In this document: positions 46,937-55,146 of the stretch, one piece after another
Layout of the letters: each line of letters starts with the position of its first letter
Numbering within the stretch: position 1 is the first letter of the stretch
NCBI GenBank assembly: GCA_016281815.1
Contig: JAEEJK010000058.1
Location: 1-64,000 of the forward strand
Length of the DNA: 64,000 nt
Direction of reading: 5' to 3'
DNA from: Prevotella sp.
GTDB taxonomy: Bacteria > Bacteroidota > Bacteroidia > Bacteroidales > Bacteroidaceae
Program-made: the position numbers and the translations under genes
Notes under the pieces: model-generated
The model's input: only the letters and a program-made list of their open reading frames with translations
What the model was told of the DNA's origin: nothing
The model's database searches: none

Positions 46937-48301
46937 TTAGATGAGATGCGGCAGGTTTGCCATACCCTTGGCGAGTTCCTCATCTGTGAGGTCGTAGTTG
47001 CGAAGGTCGCCATTGATAAATTGCTCGTAGGATGGCATGTCGATGAGTCCGTGGCCGCTGAGGTTGAACAGGATGACTTGCTCCTCACCCGTCTCCTTGC
47101 ACTTGAGTGCCTCGCGGATGGTGGCAGCAATGGCATGGCAACTCTCGGGAGCGGGGATGATGCCCTCAGTGCGGCTGAAGAGGATACCAGCCTGGAATGT
47201 CTCCAACTGCGGGATATCGACACCGTGCATGTAACCATCCTTGATGAGTTGGCTGACGATGACACCAGCACCATGATAGCGAAGTCCACCGGCATGGATA
47301 TTGGCGGGTCTGAATTCATGTCCGAGGGTGAACATCGGGAGCAGCGGTGTATAGCCGGCCTCATCTCCGAAGTCATAGTCAAAGACTCCGCGGGTGAGTT
47401 TCGGACAACTGTTGGGCTCTGCGGCAATGAACTCGATCTTGCGCTCGCCGGAGAACACGTGGCGCATGAAGGGGAAAGCAATGCCACCGAAGTTGCTGCC
47501 GCCGCCGAAGCAGGCGATGATCTTGTCGGGATACTCTCCGGTCATGGCCATCTGCTTCTCAGCCTCCAAACCGATGATGGACTGATGGAGCGAAACATGG
47601 TTGAGCACCGAACCCAATGTGTATTTGCAGTTGGGGGTGGTGGTGGCGAGTTCCACGGCCTCTGAGATGGCTGTGCCCAGCGAACCCATGTGCATGGGGT
47701 CGCGGGTAATGATATCCTTGCCGGCTCGTGTGGACATCGAAGGCGAACCTTCCACCGTGGCTCCAAAGGTGCGCATGATGGATGAGCGGTAGGGTTTCTG
47801 CTGCATGGTCAGTTTCACCTGATAGACAGCGGTCTCCAGACCGAACACCTTGGCGGCATAACTCAGGGCGGCACCCCATTGGCCTGCACCCGTCTCTGTG
47901 GTGACATTGGTCACACCCTCCTGCTTGCAGTAGTAGCACTGCGGAAGAGCGGAATTCACCTTGTGCGAACCGAGTGGGTTGACGCTCTCATTCTTGAAAT
48001 AGATGTGAGCAGGTGTGCCGAGGGCCTCCTCCAATGCGTATGCACGTACCAGCGGTGTGGCACGGTAATATTTATACATATCCAGCACTGGCTCGGGGAT
48101 GTCTATCCACGCATGCTCAGTGTCAAGTTCCTGCTTTGAGCACTCATAACTGAAAATATGGGCCAAATCTTCTGCGGTGAGGGGCTCTTTCGTTGCTGGG
48201 TTGAGTGGAGGCAAAGGCTTGTTGGGCATCTCTGCCTGAATGTTGTACCACTGTGTTGGGATCTCGTTCTCCTGTAAGATAAATCTCTTTTGTTTAGACA
48301 T
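46937..48301 (-). CDS. trpB: TrpB2-type tryptophan synthase beta chain
   Basis: A 454-residue PLP enzyme that joins indole and serine to give tryptophan. The PLP-binding lysine lies in NPLGSHKVNSA near residue 111. ETGAGQWGAALS, the phosphate-binding GGGSNFGG and LSGHG are family motifs. The length and N-terminal extension (WYNIQAEMPNKPLPPL) match the TrpB2 subgroup rather than the ~400-residue TrpB1. No trpA or other trp genes are nearby; TrpB2 proteins often occur alone and are thought to salvage indole. A minus-strand TAATTTTG at 48331-48338 may be its -7 box, but the nearest TTG is only 16 bases away. Confidence 0.92.
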   Translation of the reverse strand: MSKQKRFILQENEIPTQWYNIQAEMPNKPLPPLNPATKEPLTAEDLAHIFSYECSKQELDTEHAWIDIPEPVLDMYKYYRATPLVRAYALEEALGTPAHIYFKNESVNPLGSHKVNSALPQCYYCKQEGVTNVTTETGAGQWGAALSYAAKVFGLETAVYQVKLTMQQKPYRSSIMRTFGATVEGSPSMSTRAGKDIITRDPMHMGSLGTAISEAVELATTTPNCKYTLGSVLNHVSLHQSIIGLEAEKQMAMTGEYPDKIIACFGGGSNFGGIAFPFMRHVFSGERKIEFIAAEPNSCPKLTRGVFDYDFGDEAGYTPLLPMFTLGHEFRPANIHAGGLRYHGAGVIVSQLIKDGYMHGVDIPQLETFQAGILFSRTEGIIPAPESCHAIAATIREALKCKETGEEQVILFNLSGHGLIDMPSYEQFINGDLRNYDLTDEELAKGMANLPHLI

Positions 48302-48463
48302 AGTTTTATTGAATTAGGTAAAATTCGTGGCAAAATTACACATTTCCATTTAAACAAACGACAATATGTTAGAAAAAATATGAAGATTGACATAAATAAG
48401 AAAATAAAACCGATGATTGAACGTTCTTTTAAAAACATATAAAACAACCAAACAGACAACTTC

Positions 48464-48958
48464 ATGCAGAATAAGGATAAGAATAAGACAGAGAATGAGA
48501 CGAAATCCAGACGTTCCATCTATGAGGAAATCATTCCCCAAATAAAAAGTCTCATTGAGGGCGAAGACAACACCATCGGTGTGCTTGCCAATGTGACGGC
48601 ATTCCTCCGCACGACTTTCGGCGAGCGCTTTTTCTGGGTAGGTTTTTATCTGGTCAAGGGAGAAGAGTTGTTGCTCGGACCCTTTCAGGGCACGATTGCC
48701 TGCTACCGAATCAAAAAGGGAAGAGGAGTCTGCGGGACGGCATGGCAACGGGGTGAGACCATCATCGTCGACGATGTGGAGGAGTTTCCCGGACATATCG
48801 CGTGCTCCTCACTCTCACGCTCTGAGATTGTCGTCCCTGTGAGGAACGCAGAAGGCGACATCACTGCCGTGCTTGACATCGACTCCACCGAACTGTCCGC
48901 CTTTGACAATGCCGACCGCGAAGGCCTCGAAACTATCGTGCAACTGCTCAATCAATGA
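48464..48958 (+). CDS. msrC: Free methionine-(R)-sulfoxide reductase (GAF domain)
   Basis: A 164-residue cytoplasmic GAF-domain enzyme that reduces free methionine-R-sulfoxide. The three cysteines characteristic of the family are present: GTIACYRI, GRGVCGTAW and GHIACSS. WVGFYLVKGEELLLGPFQG and AVLDIDSTELSAFD are also family hallmarks. It is divergent from trpB. Nothing else is seen in the 162-base gap, and no consensus promoter is clear. The symbol follows the E. coli name for this family. Confidence 0.93.
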   Translation: MQNKDKNKTENETKSRRSIYEEIIPQIKSLIEGEDNTIGVLANVTAFLRTTFGERFFWVGFYLVKGEELLLGPFQGTIACYRIKKGRGVCGTAWQRGETIIVDDVEEFPGHIACSSLSRSEIVVPVRNAEGDITAVLDIDSTELSAFDNADREGLETIVQLLNQ

Positions 48959-49079
48959 AACTGCCGACAATTCGGGACAAAAGATAATTTTTGAGAAAAT
49001 CATGGGGATTTGTCATAAACAACTAAATCCCCAACTCAAAAGCCTCTGTACCTCTGTATCTTTGTGTTGAAACAGAATC

Positions 49080-50018
49080 TCAAATCACCAGTGATATAAG
49101 CCAGCACATATAGGCGGTAAAAATACCGGTGAGGACGGCGCCCTCCCATCTCTCCACCTTGAATTTCGTATAGGAGAACAGCCAGACGAGCACCATGCTG
49201 CCAGTCATCACACCAAGGTCGACATTCGTGATGCCATTGATGTTCATAGGCTTCACAAGACCTGTGATGCCGATAATCATCAGCACGTTGAACACATTGC
49301 TGCCGATGACATTGCCGATAGCGATGGCACTTTGTCCCTTACGGGCTGCCACCACACTGGTTGCCAGTTCGGGAAGTGAGGTGCCGCCAGCCACGATTGT
49401 GAGACCTATGACCGCCTCCGACACACCGAGTTGCTGCGCCACCCTCGTGGCACTGTCGACAAAGACATTACTGCCAAGCACAAGACACCCCAATCCAAGC
49501 AGCACGAGGCCGACTGCAAGGATGGGTCTCATGGCCTTTCCTTCCTCTTCTTCATCAGGTTGTGCCTTTCCTTTTCTCGCCTCACGCAGATTATAGCCAA
49601 TGAAGGTACAGAACAAGACAAAGAGCACAAGTGCGTCCCACCGTGAAATGACACTGTCAAGGCACATGACGGTGAGCAATATTGCTGCCAGCATCGACCA
49701 AGGCATGTCTTTCCTCACCGTGGAGCGCGAGATGACGATAGGTGTCACCATGGCTGCCACACCAACGATGAGCAGTGTGTTGAAGATGTTGCTGCCCACC
49801 ACATTGCCCACGGCCAGGTCGGGCGTACCTTTCAGGGCAGACATCAGACTGACGAAAAACTCCGGTGCTGAGGTCCCCATGGCAACAATGGTCAGACCGA
49901 TTACGATTTTGGGGATTTTCAGACGCTGGGCAATGCTCACAGCCCCATCAGTCATTCTGTCCGCACCCCAAATAACAAGTACCACGCCAACGATAATCAG
50001 CAATATATCAATTAACAT
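49080..50018 (-). CDS. CaCA-family sodium/calcium exchanger
   Basis: A 312-residue inner-membrane antiporter of about 10 helices, homologous to E. coli YrbG. The two inverted alpha-repeats are visible: VAMGTSAPEFFVSLMSALKG with the following AVGNVVGSNIFNTLL, and VAGGTSLPELATSVVAARKG followed by AIGNVIGSNVFNVLM. A charged cytoplasmic loop (REARKGKAQPDEEEEGKA) separates the halves. It probably expels Ca2+ in exchange for Na+ or H+. It lies 67 bases downstream of the TlpA-like gene and may be co-transcribed with it. Confidence 0.93.
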   Translation of the reverse strand: MLIDILLIIVGVVLVIWGADRMTDGAVSIAQRLKIPKIVIGLTIVAMGTSAPEFFVSLMSALKGTPDLAVGNVVGSNIFNTLLIVGVAAMVTPIVISRSTVRKDMPWSMLAAILLTVMCLDSVISRWDALVLFVLFCTFIGYNLREARKGKAQPDEEEEGKAMRPILAVGLVLLGLGCLVLGSNVFVDSATRVAQQLGVSEAVIGLTIVAGGTSLPELATSVVAARKGQSAIAIGNVIGSNVFNVLMIIGITGLVKPMNINGITNVDLGVMTGSMVLVWLFSYTKFKVERWEGAVLTGIFTAYMCWLISLVI

Positions 50019-50085
50019 TCCTTCAGTTATATATATTTATAAGATAATGTCTCAACTCCTATTCTTCTATATTCCTAAACTCATC

Positions 50086-51144
50086 TCAAAATCCATAGAT
50101 CTCCTTCAGTTTGCCCATCAGTCGGTCACCGCGCAAGTCATTGGCGATGATGCGGCCCTCAGGATCAAGCAGGACGTTTGACGGGATGGCCATGACACCA
50201 TAAGCATCCGAACCAGCACTCTGCCAACCCTTCAGGTCAGAAATCTGAGGCCAGTCCATGCCCATCTGTTTCACGGCATTTTTCCAAGCATCTTCCTTTG
50301 TGTCAAAGGAAACGCCCACAATCTCATACCCCTTGCCATGATATTTCACATAACTCTCCACCACTTTGGGCATCTCCTGACGGCATGGGCCACACCAACT
50401 CGCCCAGAAGTCTACGAGCACATAGTTGCCCTTGCCACACCACTCACTCAGATGGCGTATATTCCCGTCCAGGTCCTTCATCGCCAGTTCATGGAACATC
50501 AGTCCCGGCATTTTCTTCTTCAGACCTTCAGCATACCTGAGGGCAGTAAACATCCTGGGATGTGACATATAGGGTGCGCCCTCTTTCAGCCAAGGCTCCA
50601 CCTGATTGTAGGTCATCTCCATGGCCATGTCTGGCAAGAAAGCAGCAGGCACCAAGGTGTTGGCATAGGCTTTGAGAATCTCCGACCGCTGCACGATGCG
50701 CTGCTCCTGCAACTGTGCCATCTGCACCCGAGCGGCAGCCTCATCTGCCATGTTCTCGGTGATCGTCTTCATTCGCCCTGCCAGCACTCTGTCAAGAGAG
50801 TCGAGCGAGTTGTCGCAACGATTAGTCATCATATTCAGTTCCGAACCCTTCACCCGGTGGGCCACAAGATCCACCTCGACAGGGATGCCGTCGACAAATA
50901 AGGGTGCGAAATATGTTCGGTCGCCAATGCCCAGCAACTCATTCTCCTGAGCAGGGATGGAGGTGGCGAACTTGCCGTCCCTCACCGGTATCTTGGCTCT
51001 GATGGCTCCTCTCGTCATGTCGATAACGAGTACAGAGTCGGTTGCTGCCGGAGCCACACCGCTTATTTGAAGTTGCTTTGGGACCTGTGCACCTGCATGG
51101 AGTGCGAAGGCCAGCACAAACAAGGTCAATGCCCAATTTTTCAT
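50086..51144 (-). CDS. TlpA-like thioredoxin-fold protein with DUF4369-type N-terminus
   Basis: A 352-residue exported protein. It has a signal peptide (MKNWALTLFVLAFALHAGAQ) and an N-terminal beta domain of the DUF4369 type (25-110) common on Bacteroidetes thioredoxins. A helical middle follows. The C-terminal thioredoxin fold has the active site FWASWCGPCRQEMP near 255 and the cis-proline region MAIPSNVLLDPEGRI. It is a periplasmic thiol oxidoreductase. The start is placed at the second Met (51144), where the signal peptide begins; the upstream Met is four codons away. A minus-strand TAAATTTG lies at 51173-51180 without a good -33 element. Confidence 0.9.
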   Translation of the reverse strand: MKNWALTLFVLAFALHAGAQVPKQLQISGVAPAATDSVLVIDMTRGAIRAKIPVRDGKFATSIPAQENELLGIGDRTYFAPLFVDGIPVEVDLVAHRVKGSELNMMTNRCDNSLDSLDRVLAGRMKTITENMADEAAARVQMAQLQEQRIVQRSEILKAYANTLVPAAFLPDMAMEMTYNQVEPWLKEGAPYMSHPRMFTALRYAEGLKKKMPGLMFHELAMKDLDGNIRHLSEWCGKGNYVLVDFWASWCGPCRQEMPKVVESYVKYHGKGYEIVGVSFDTKEDAWKNAVKQMGMDWPQISDLKGWQSAGSDAYGVMAIPSNVLLDPEGRIIANDLRGDRLMGKLKEIYGF

Positions 51145-51199
51145 TTTCAATGTCATTTTGGTAAAAACGCAGCAAATTTAATATTTTTATTTCAATACA

Positions 51200-51230
51200 T
51201 TGTTTTTCATCGAAAAAATATGTAATTTTG
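51200..51230 (+). promoter_or_regulatory. Promoter of the queuosine operon
   Basis: TTG (51200-51202), 20 bases, then TAATTTTG (51223-51230). It gives an approximately 80-base leader containing the riboswitch. Confidence 0.7.
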
Positions 51231-51246
51231 CACCGCTTTTTTGACA

Positions 51247-51309
51247 GCGACTGCCCGAGGCACCGCCAAAGCAGTTGCAAGAGTGCTTGGTAACCTCTAA
51301 AAAAACAAG
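51247..51309 (+). promoter_or_regulatory. preQ1-I riboswitch with an adjoining 5' hairpin
   Basis: The aptamer spans 51280-51309. P1 pairs AGAG (51280-51283) with CTCT (51295-51298). The loop is TGCTTGGTAAC, whose last C (51294) is in the place of the ligand-pairing C. The tail is seven A then CAAG. The loop CTTG (51286-51289) pairs with the tail CAAG (51306-51309), forming the H-type pseudoknot that defines preQ1-I. The tail runs into the start codon at 51315, so ligand binding should hide the ribosome entry site. Directly 5' is an 8-bp hairpin (51247-51254 with 51271-51278) not part of the minimal aptamer. The downstream genes (queuosine transporter, queF) support the call. The loop and tail closely resemble the thermophile preQ1-I aptamer. 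Confidence 0.82.
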
Positions 51310-51314
51310 AAAAA

Positions 51315-51989
51315 ATGGACAAAAACAAAACTAAAGTGAGCGTGCTGTTCCTCATTATGAGCATGCTCTTCACGGTTTGCCTGCTTACGGCGAACCTTTT
51401 GGGAACGAAACAGATAGCCATGGGGCCCATCAATGTGACAGGAGGCCTGCTCATCTTCCCGGTATCCTACATCATCAATGACTGCGTCTGTGAGGTATGG
51501 GGCTACAACAGAGCCCGCTTACTGATATGGTTGGGATTCATCATGAATTTCTTCTTCGTAGCGGTGTGTGCGCTGTGCGACGCCATCCCAGGTGCTCCGT
51601 ATTGGGACAATGACGCTGGATTCCATGCCATCTTCGGGCTGGCTCCACGCATCGCATTGGCTTCCTTCTTGGCTTTTATCGCAGGCAGTTTCATCAACGC
51701 TTATGTGATGAGCCGTATGAAGGTAACGTCACGGGGAAAGCACTTCTCTTTACGTGCCATTCTCAGCACTGTCTTCGGAGAGGGCGCTGACTCGTTGATT
51801 TTCTTTCCCTTGGCCTTCTATGGCGTCATCCCCACTTCCGAACTTCCCCTGCTGATGTTCTGGCAGGTGGTGCTCAAGACATCCTATGAAATCGTGGCCC
51901 TGCCCCTCACCTATCGCGTGGTAGCATGGGTGAAGCACTACGAGAATGAGGATGTGTATGACAAAGACATCAGTTATAGCATTTTCTAA
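51315..51989 (+). CDS. Queuosine precursor transporter (YhhQ/VUT family)
   Basis: A 224-residue inner-membrane protein with about six helices, the normal length of the family. Family marks are TANLLGTKQI near residue 25, FPVSYIINDCVCEVWGYNRAR and SFINAYVMSRMK. It imports preQ0 or preQ1 for queuosine synthesis. It is directly controlled by the preQ1-I riboswitch and precedes queF. The C-terminal part is charged (HYENEDVYDKDISYSIF). Unlike the common transporter-queC-queF arrangement in Bacteroidetes, no queC lies between. Confidence 0.92.
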   Translation: MDKNKTKVSVLFLIMSMLFTVCLLTANLLGTKQIAMGPINVTGGLLIFPVSYIINDCVCEVWGYNRARLLIWLGFIMNFFFVAVCALCDAIPGAPYWDNDAGFHAIFGLAPRIALASFLAFIAGSFINAYVMSRMKVTSRGKHFSLRAILSTVFGEGADSLIFFPLAFYGVIPTSELPLLMFWQVVLKTSYEIVALPLTYRVVAWVKHYENEDVYDKDISYSIF

Positions 51990-52085
51990 AAACTCTACCG
52001 CCCTCCTCAGGGAAGGCGTTGTGAGAATGGCTGTGCACAGTATCACAACTATGCACCATGATTTGTGAACTTTAAACTCAATGAA

Positions 52086-52547
52086 ATGAAAGAAAGAAAC
52101 AGAGAGCACCTGCAGGCTCTGGGGAATAAGACAGAATATTCCATGAACTATGCACCCGAAGTGCTTGAAACCTTCGAGAACAAGCACAAGGAAAACGACT
52201 ATTGGGTGAGGTTCAACTGCCCAGAGTTCACTTCGCTGTGCCCCATTACCGGCCAACCCGACTTTGCCGAAATCATCATCAGTTATATCCCGGGTGAGAG
52301 GATGGTGGAGAGCAAGAGCCTGAAACTATACCTGTTCAGTTTCCGAAACCATGGTGACTTTCATGAGGACTGCGTGAACATCATCATGAAAGACCTGATT
52401 GCACTCATGCAACCTAAATATATAGAGGTGACGGGACTGTTCACTCCACGCGGCGGTATCAGCATCCATCCCTACGCCAACTACGGACGCCCTGGCACTC
52501 CATACGAGGAAATGGCAAAAAAACGATTGGCCAACCAACCATATTGA
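52086..52547 (+). CDS. queF: NADPH-dependent 7-cyano-7-deazaguanine reductase
   Basis: A 153-residue enzyme of the short, unimodular QueF type that reduces preQ0 to preQ1. The catalytic Cys lies in [12 protein letters not shown], the QueF motif is [15 protein letters not shown], and GDFHEDCVN carries the conserved His and Glu. The start is the ATG at 52086; an in-frame GTG 21 bases upstream is less likely. It lies 96 bases after the transporter in the same operon. The gap includes CCTCCTCAGGGAAGG-like sequence but no obvious promoter. Confidence 0.96.
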   Translation: MKERNREHLQALGNKTEYSMNYAPEVLETFENKHKENDYWVRFNCPEFTSLCPITGQPDFAEIIISYIPGERMVESKSLKLYLFSFRNHGDFHEDCVNIIMKDLIALMQPKYIEVTGLFTPRGGISIHPYANYGRPGTPYEEMAKKRLANQPY

Positions 52548-52638
52548 CATTGAATTTCTCTCTTCCGGGTCAAAAAAAATCTGTGCCTCAGTGTTGATTC
52601 ACCACATGAGACATCTTTGTGACCGTATTGAGTTATCT

Positions 52639-53430
52639 TCAATTCTCAACTAAAGTATCAGGACGCTGACGGAAACCTTGAACATGATCGCGGAAGCGGA
52701 GTGCCATGGTGTCGCGCCGCAGCAGGATGAATTCTGCCGTGTCATTTTTCATTTCGGTGGAATCCTTGGAACCGGCGATACGGAATCCTCCATACGTCAG
52801 GATGATTTTGCCGTTGAAAATGTGCCACTCCATATAGCGCGTCATCGGAGGATAGACAACGGGAAGAGAACGGTCAAGAGAACTGGTACGGGGCGGGCCT
52901 CCCTCTGTCTTCATGGTGAAGTCACGCTTGAATGTATAAGCATACTCACGGGGAATCATCATTGTCGAGATCATTGAGTCAAAGCGTGCCTTCTCCTCCT
53001 CCGTGAATTCCATCTGCTGCACCTCGACACTGTCTATATGGGCACGGCGGCGGAGCACCGGCAGTTGCTCATAATACCATGTCCCTTTCAGTTGTTCTAG
53101 ATTGATGGCCAGCAACACCTCAGAAGGATCCTCCGGGTTGACCAACACCGCCATCTTGTCACCGATCTGGGGCCGTCCGAAAAACTTTCTCTCGCTCCTC
53201 GCACGGACGATGCTGTAGGTGACGGGGTCGCCACCTGAGTCAGGCAGCAGCACCAGCGTGGTGTCGGAACACCCATCACAAGCCAGTCCGTATAACATGG
53301 AGTCGCCCTTAGCCACATAACTCTGGGTGACAACGTTCACACTTTCTTCCTCCTGTGCATCATCCGTCTTGCCGCATGCCACCGACAGCAAGAGCAAACA
53401 CAGCATATAATAAAAGGTTTTTCTGCTCAT
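52639..53430 (-). CDS. Lipoprotein with lipocalin-like domain
   Basis: A 263-residue lipoprotein (signal MSRKTFYYMLCLLLLSVACGK with lipobox SVAC). Residues 30-115 form a small beta domain with CDGCSDTTLVLLPDSGG and IGDKMAVLVNPEDPSEVLLAINLEQLKGTW in pieces. From LKGTWYY the sequence has the start of a lipocalin-like fold, ending with the strands WHIFNGKIILTYGG and FILLRRDTMALRF. The function is unknown; similar proteins are common in Prevotella. The start at 53430 follows GGAGAATAGAA and keeps the lipoprotein signal; a longer frame starts nine codons earlier. Confidence 0.8.
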   Translation of the reverse strand: MSRKTFYYMLCLLLLSVACGKTDDAQEEESVNVVTQSYVAKGDSMLYGLACDGCSDTTLVLLPDSGGDPVTYSIVRARSERKFFGRPQIGDKMAVLVNPEDPSEVLLAINLEQLKGTWYYEQLPVLRRRAHIDSVEVQQMEFTEEEKARFDSMISTMMIPREYAYTFKRDFTMKTEGGPPRTSSLDRSLPVVYPPMTRYMEWHIFNGKIILTYGGFRIAGSKDSTEMKNDTAEFILLRRDTMALRFRDHVQGFRQRPDTLVEN

Positions 53431-53503
53431 TTCTATTCTCCGTGATGACTTGGTCATTCTTTCCTATATTCCCATGACTCTGTTGCTTCACGCTACGTTG
53501 TGG

Positions 53504-53533
53504 CAAAGATAGCACAAAAACAGCAATGCACAA
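53504..53533 (-). promoter_or_regulatory. Promoter of the 52639-53430 lipoprotein gene
   Basis: On the minus strand TTG (53531-53533), 19 bases, then TATCTTTG (53504-53511), an exact consensus match. It gives a leader of roughly 70 bases. Confidence 0.78.
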
Positions 53534-53628
53534 AACAAAACGTCGCTTTTTAGATTTATCCAAACTATTTATTCTCATCTCACAAATCTCTCCACATCGT
53601 CTTGCCACCAGTGTGAACAACGTATGTA

Positions 53629-54696
53629 TCAATTTCCTTTCTTCGTAAGTTCAAACCGAAAGGGCTTGTCGAAATGTCGGCGAGAGTAATAGGTGACGGA
53701 TGGATGTGTCAGATCCATCACCATCGTCCATGCCGTGCCAAGGAATCCCTCCCTCTGGGGCTGCGACACGTCTTCAATGGCTTCCGTCAATTGCTTCTTG
53801 CTCATGACGCCCTTCATTTGGTCATATCGTTGGCATAGGCGATCGTAGCGGTCATCACCTTCCAGCAACCCAACATTGTGTTTGGCCTCGCACAGGTAGT
53901 GATTGGCCACCGCCGGCGATTCTGTCACCACCATTTCGTTGTCCACATATTCTACCACCACACTTCTGCCCGATGCATCGGCCATAGCGTAATGGTGAGC
54001 AAAACCGACATCGGAGTGTAAGTCGATGCTCCTCAGCAAATCCAATGCCTCGCCTACGTTGGCTGCCTTGTTCAGCATATATCGGATGGCTGCCGTCGTG
54101 GTAAGATCAGGCTTGTTGGTTCGCTGATGTGTCTCTATCGAGTCGCCAGCCATCAGGTCAGCAATAGCCAGTCCCTTCTCATTGATGCCGTCAAGAGCGA
54201 CAAACAGACCAGCCAAAGCCATGTACTGGTTCTTGAACCCCTCTGGTTGATAATCTTTACCAAATCCGTAGAACTCCACATTGAAGGTGGTGATAGATTC
54301 GTAGCCGCGATCGGGCATAGTATGCAAGACAACACCAATGGCCGATGGAAAATCAAAGTTTCTTCCCATCAGAATACTGCCCTCGGGGGTGGTGGCTGTA
54401 AGTGCCGAACAACCGAAGGATTCTTTTGAAGTATTCATCTCGGGCTTATAGTGACCTTTCGACAAGAACTCCATGGCGTAACTTGCCAGTTGGTCGGTTG
54501 ATTGGAATCCGCCACGGTTCATCAATTCGTCAAAACCGTCATCGCCTTTGTACTCCATATAGTATAGTCCTTCGTCCAGTTTTTCGCAAGACATCGCTCC
54601 TTTTAGCAAAGGACCAAACTCCATCCACATCAGCACTCCTGCTGTCACTATCAGGATCAATACGCCAGCCAACGCTATTTTTAAAACTTTCTTCAT
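53629..54696 (-). CDS. Membrane-anchored C45/choloylglycine-type linear amide hydrolase
   Basis: A 355-residue protein with an N-terminal transmembrane segment or signal (KVLKIALAGVLILIVTAGVLMWM). An Ntn-hydrolase domain follows. The nucleophile Cys lies in FGCSALTATTPEGSILMGRNFDF near residue 88, a pattern of the acyl-CoA:6-APA acyltransferase (C45)/choloylglycine hydrolase relatives. GINEKGLAIADLMAG supports the same fold. In true Ntn enzymes the Cys becomes N-terminal after cleavage; here it would require autoprocessing of the anchored precursor. Possible substrates are N-acyl amides or conjugated bile acids; this cannot be decided. The start is the second Met (54696). Confidence 0.83.
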   Translation of the reverse strand: MKKVLKIALAGVLILIVTAGVLMWMEFGPLLKGAMSCEKLDEGLYYMEYKGDDGFDELMNRGGFQSTDQLASYAMEFLSKGHYKPEMNTSKESFGCSALTATTPEGSILMGRNFDFPSAIGVVLHTMPDRGYESITTFNVEFYGFGKDYQPEGFKNQYMALAGLFVALDGINEKGLAIADLMAGDSIETHQRTNKPDLTTTAAIRYMLNKAANVGEALDLLRSIDLHSDVGFAHHYAMADASGRSVVVEYVDNEMVVTESPAVANHYLCEAKHNVGLLEGDDRYDRLCQRYDQMKGVMSKKQLTEAIEDVSQPQREGFLGTAWTMVMDLTHPSVTYYSRRHFDKPFRFELTKKGN

Positions 54697-55047
54697 TATA
54701 CACTTTATTTGATTCATTCAACATATTCCAGAACCAGGACATTCTTCATGTCCCTTGCAGAATGCAATTTCCTTGGTCATGACAACAATCTGCAATCTGC
54801 ACATTTTCTAACGAAATCATCTCATATTTCATCTTTCTTATTCCAATCATCTGTTGCAATTTGAATGCAAAGATACGAAATATTGATGAATTTTGTTGAT
54901 TTTTGGGATAATTTGTATGGTTTTGTGACCAGTGGCACACCCTCATCAATGAAGCCCCATGCCAGCAGTGATGCTTGTATGTGGTGTATCTCCGCATTGG
55001 AAAATCATGAGATTGTTGAATTCACATAAGAAAATAACCTCTTTTCT
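54697..55047. other. Divergent intergenic region
   Basis: This region lies between the amidase and carboxyltransferase genes. It holds a minus-strand -7 box TATCTTTG at 54868-54875 without a matching TTG, about 170 bases from the amidase start. Otherwise I see only AT-rich sequence with no ORF, RNA gene or hairpin that I can support. Confidence 0.5.
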
Positions 55048-55077
55048 TTGCAGTTCTATATTTTTTGCATATCTTTG
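55048..55077 (+). promoter_or_regulatory. Promoter of the carboxyltransferase gene
   Basis: TTG (55048-55050), 19 bases, then TATCTTTG (55070-55077), an exact consensus match, 70 bases before the start codon. Confidence 0.78.
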
Positions 55078-55146
55078 CCGTATCTATTTGCAAATATTCT
55101 GAAAACACAACAAATTGCCTTAACCAAATAACTTAAACTGATAACA

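Noticed and set aside
48331..48357. Consensus promoter for trpB
   Set aside because: The TTG and TAATTTTG are only 16 bases apart, short of the 19-21 expected, so I did not list it.
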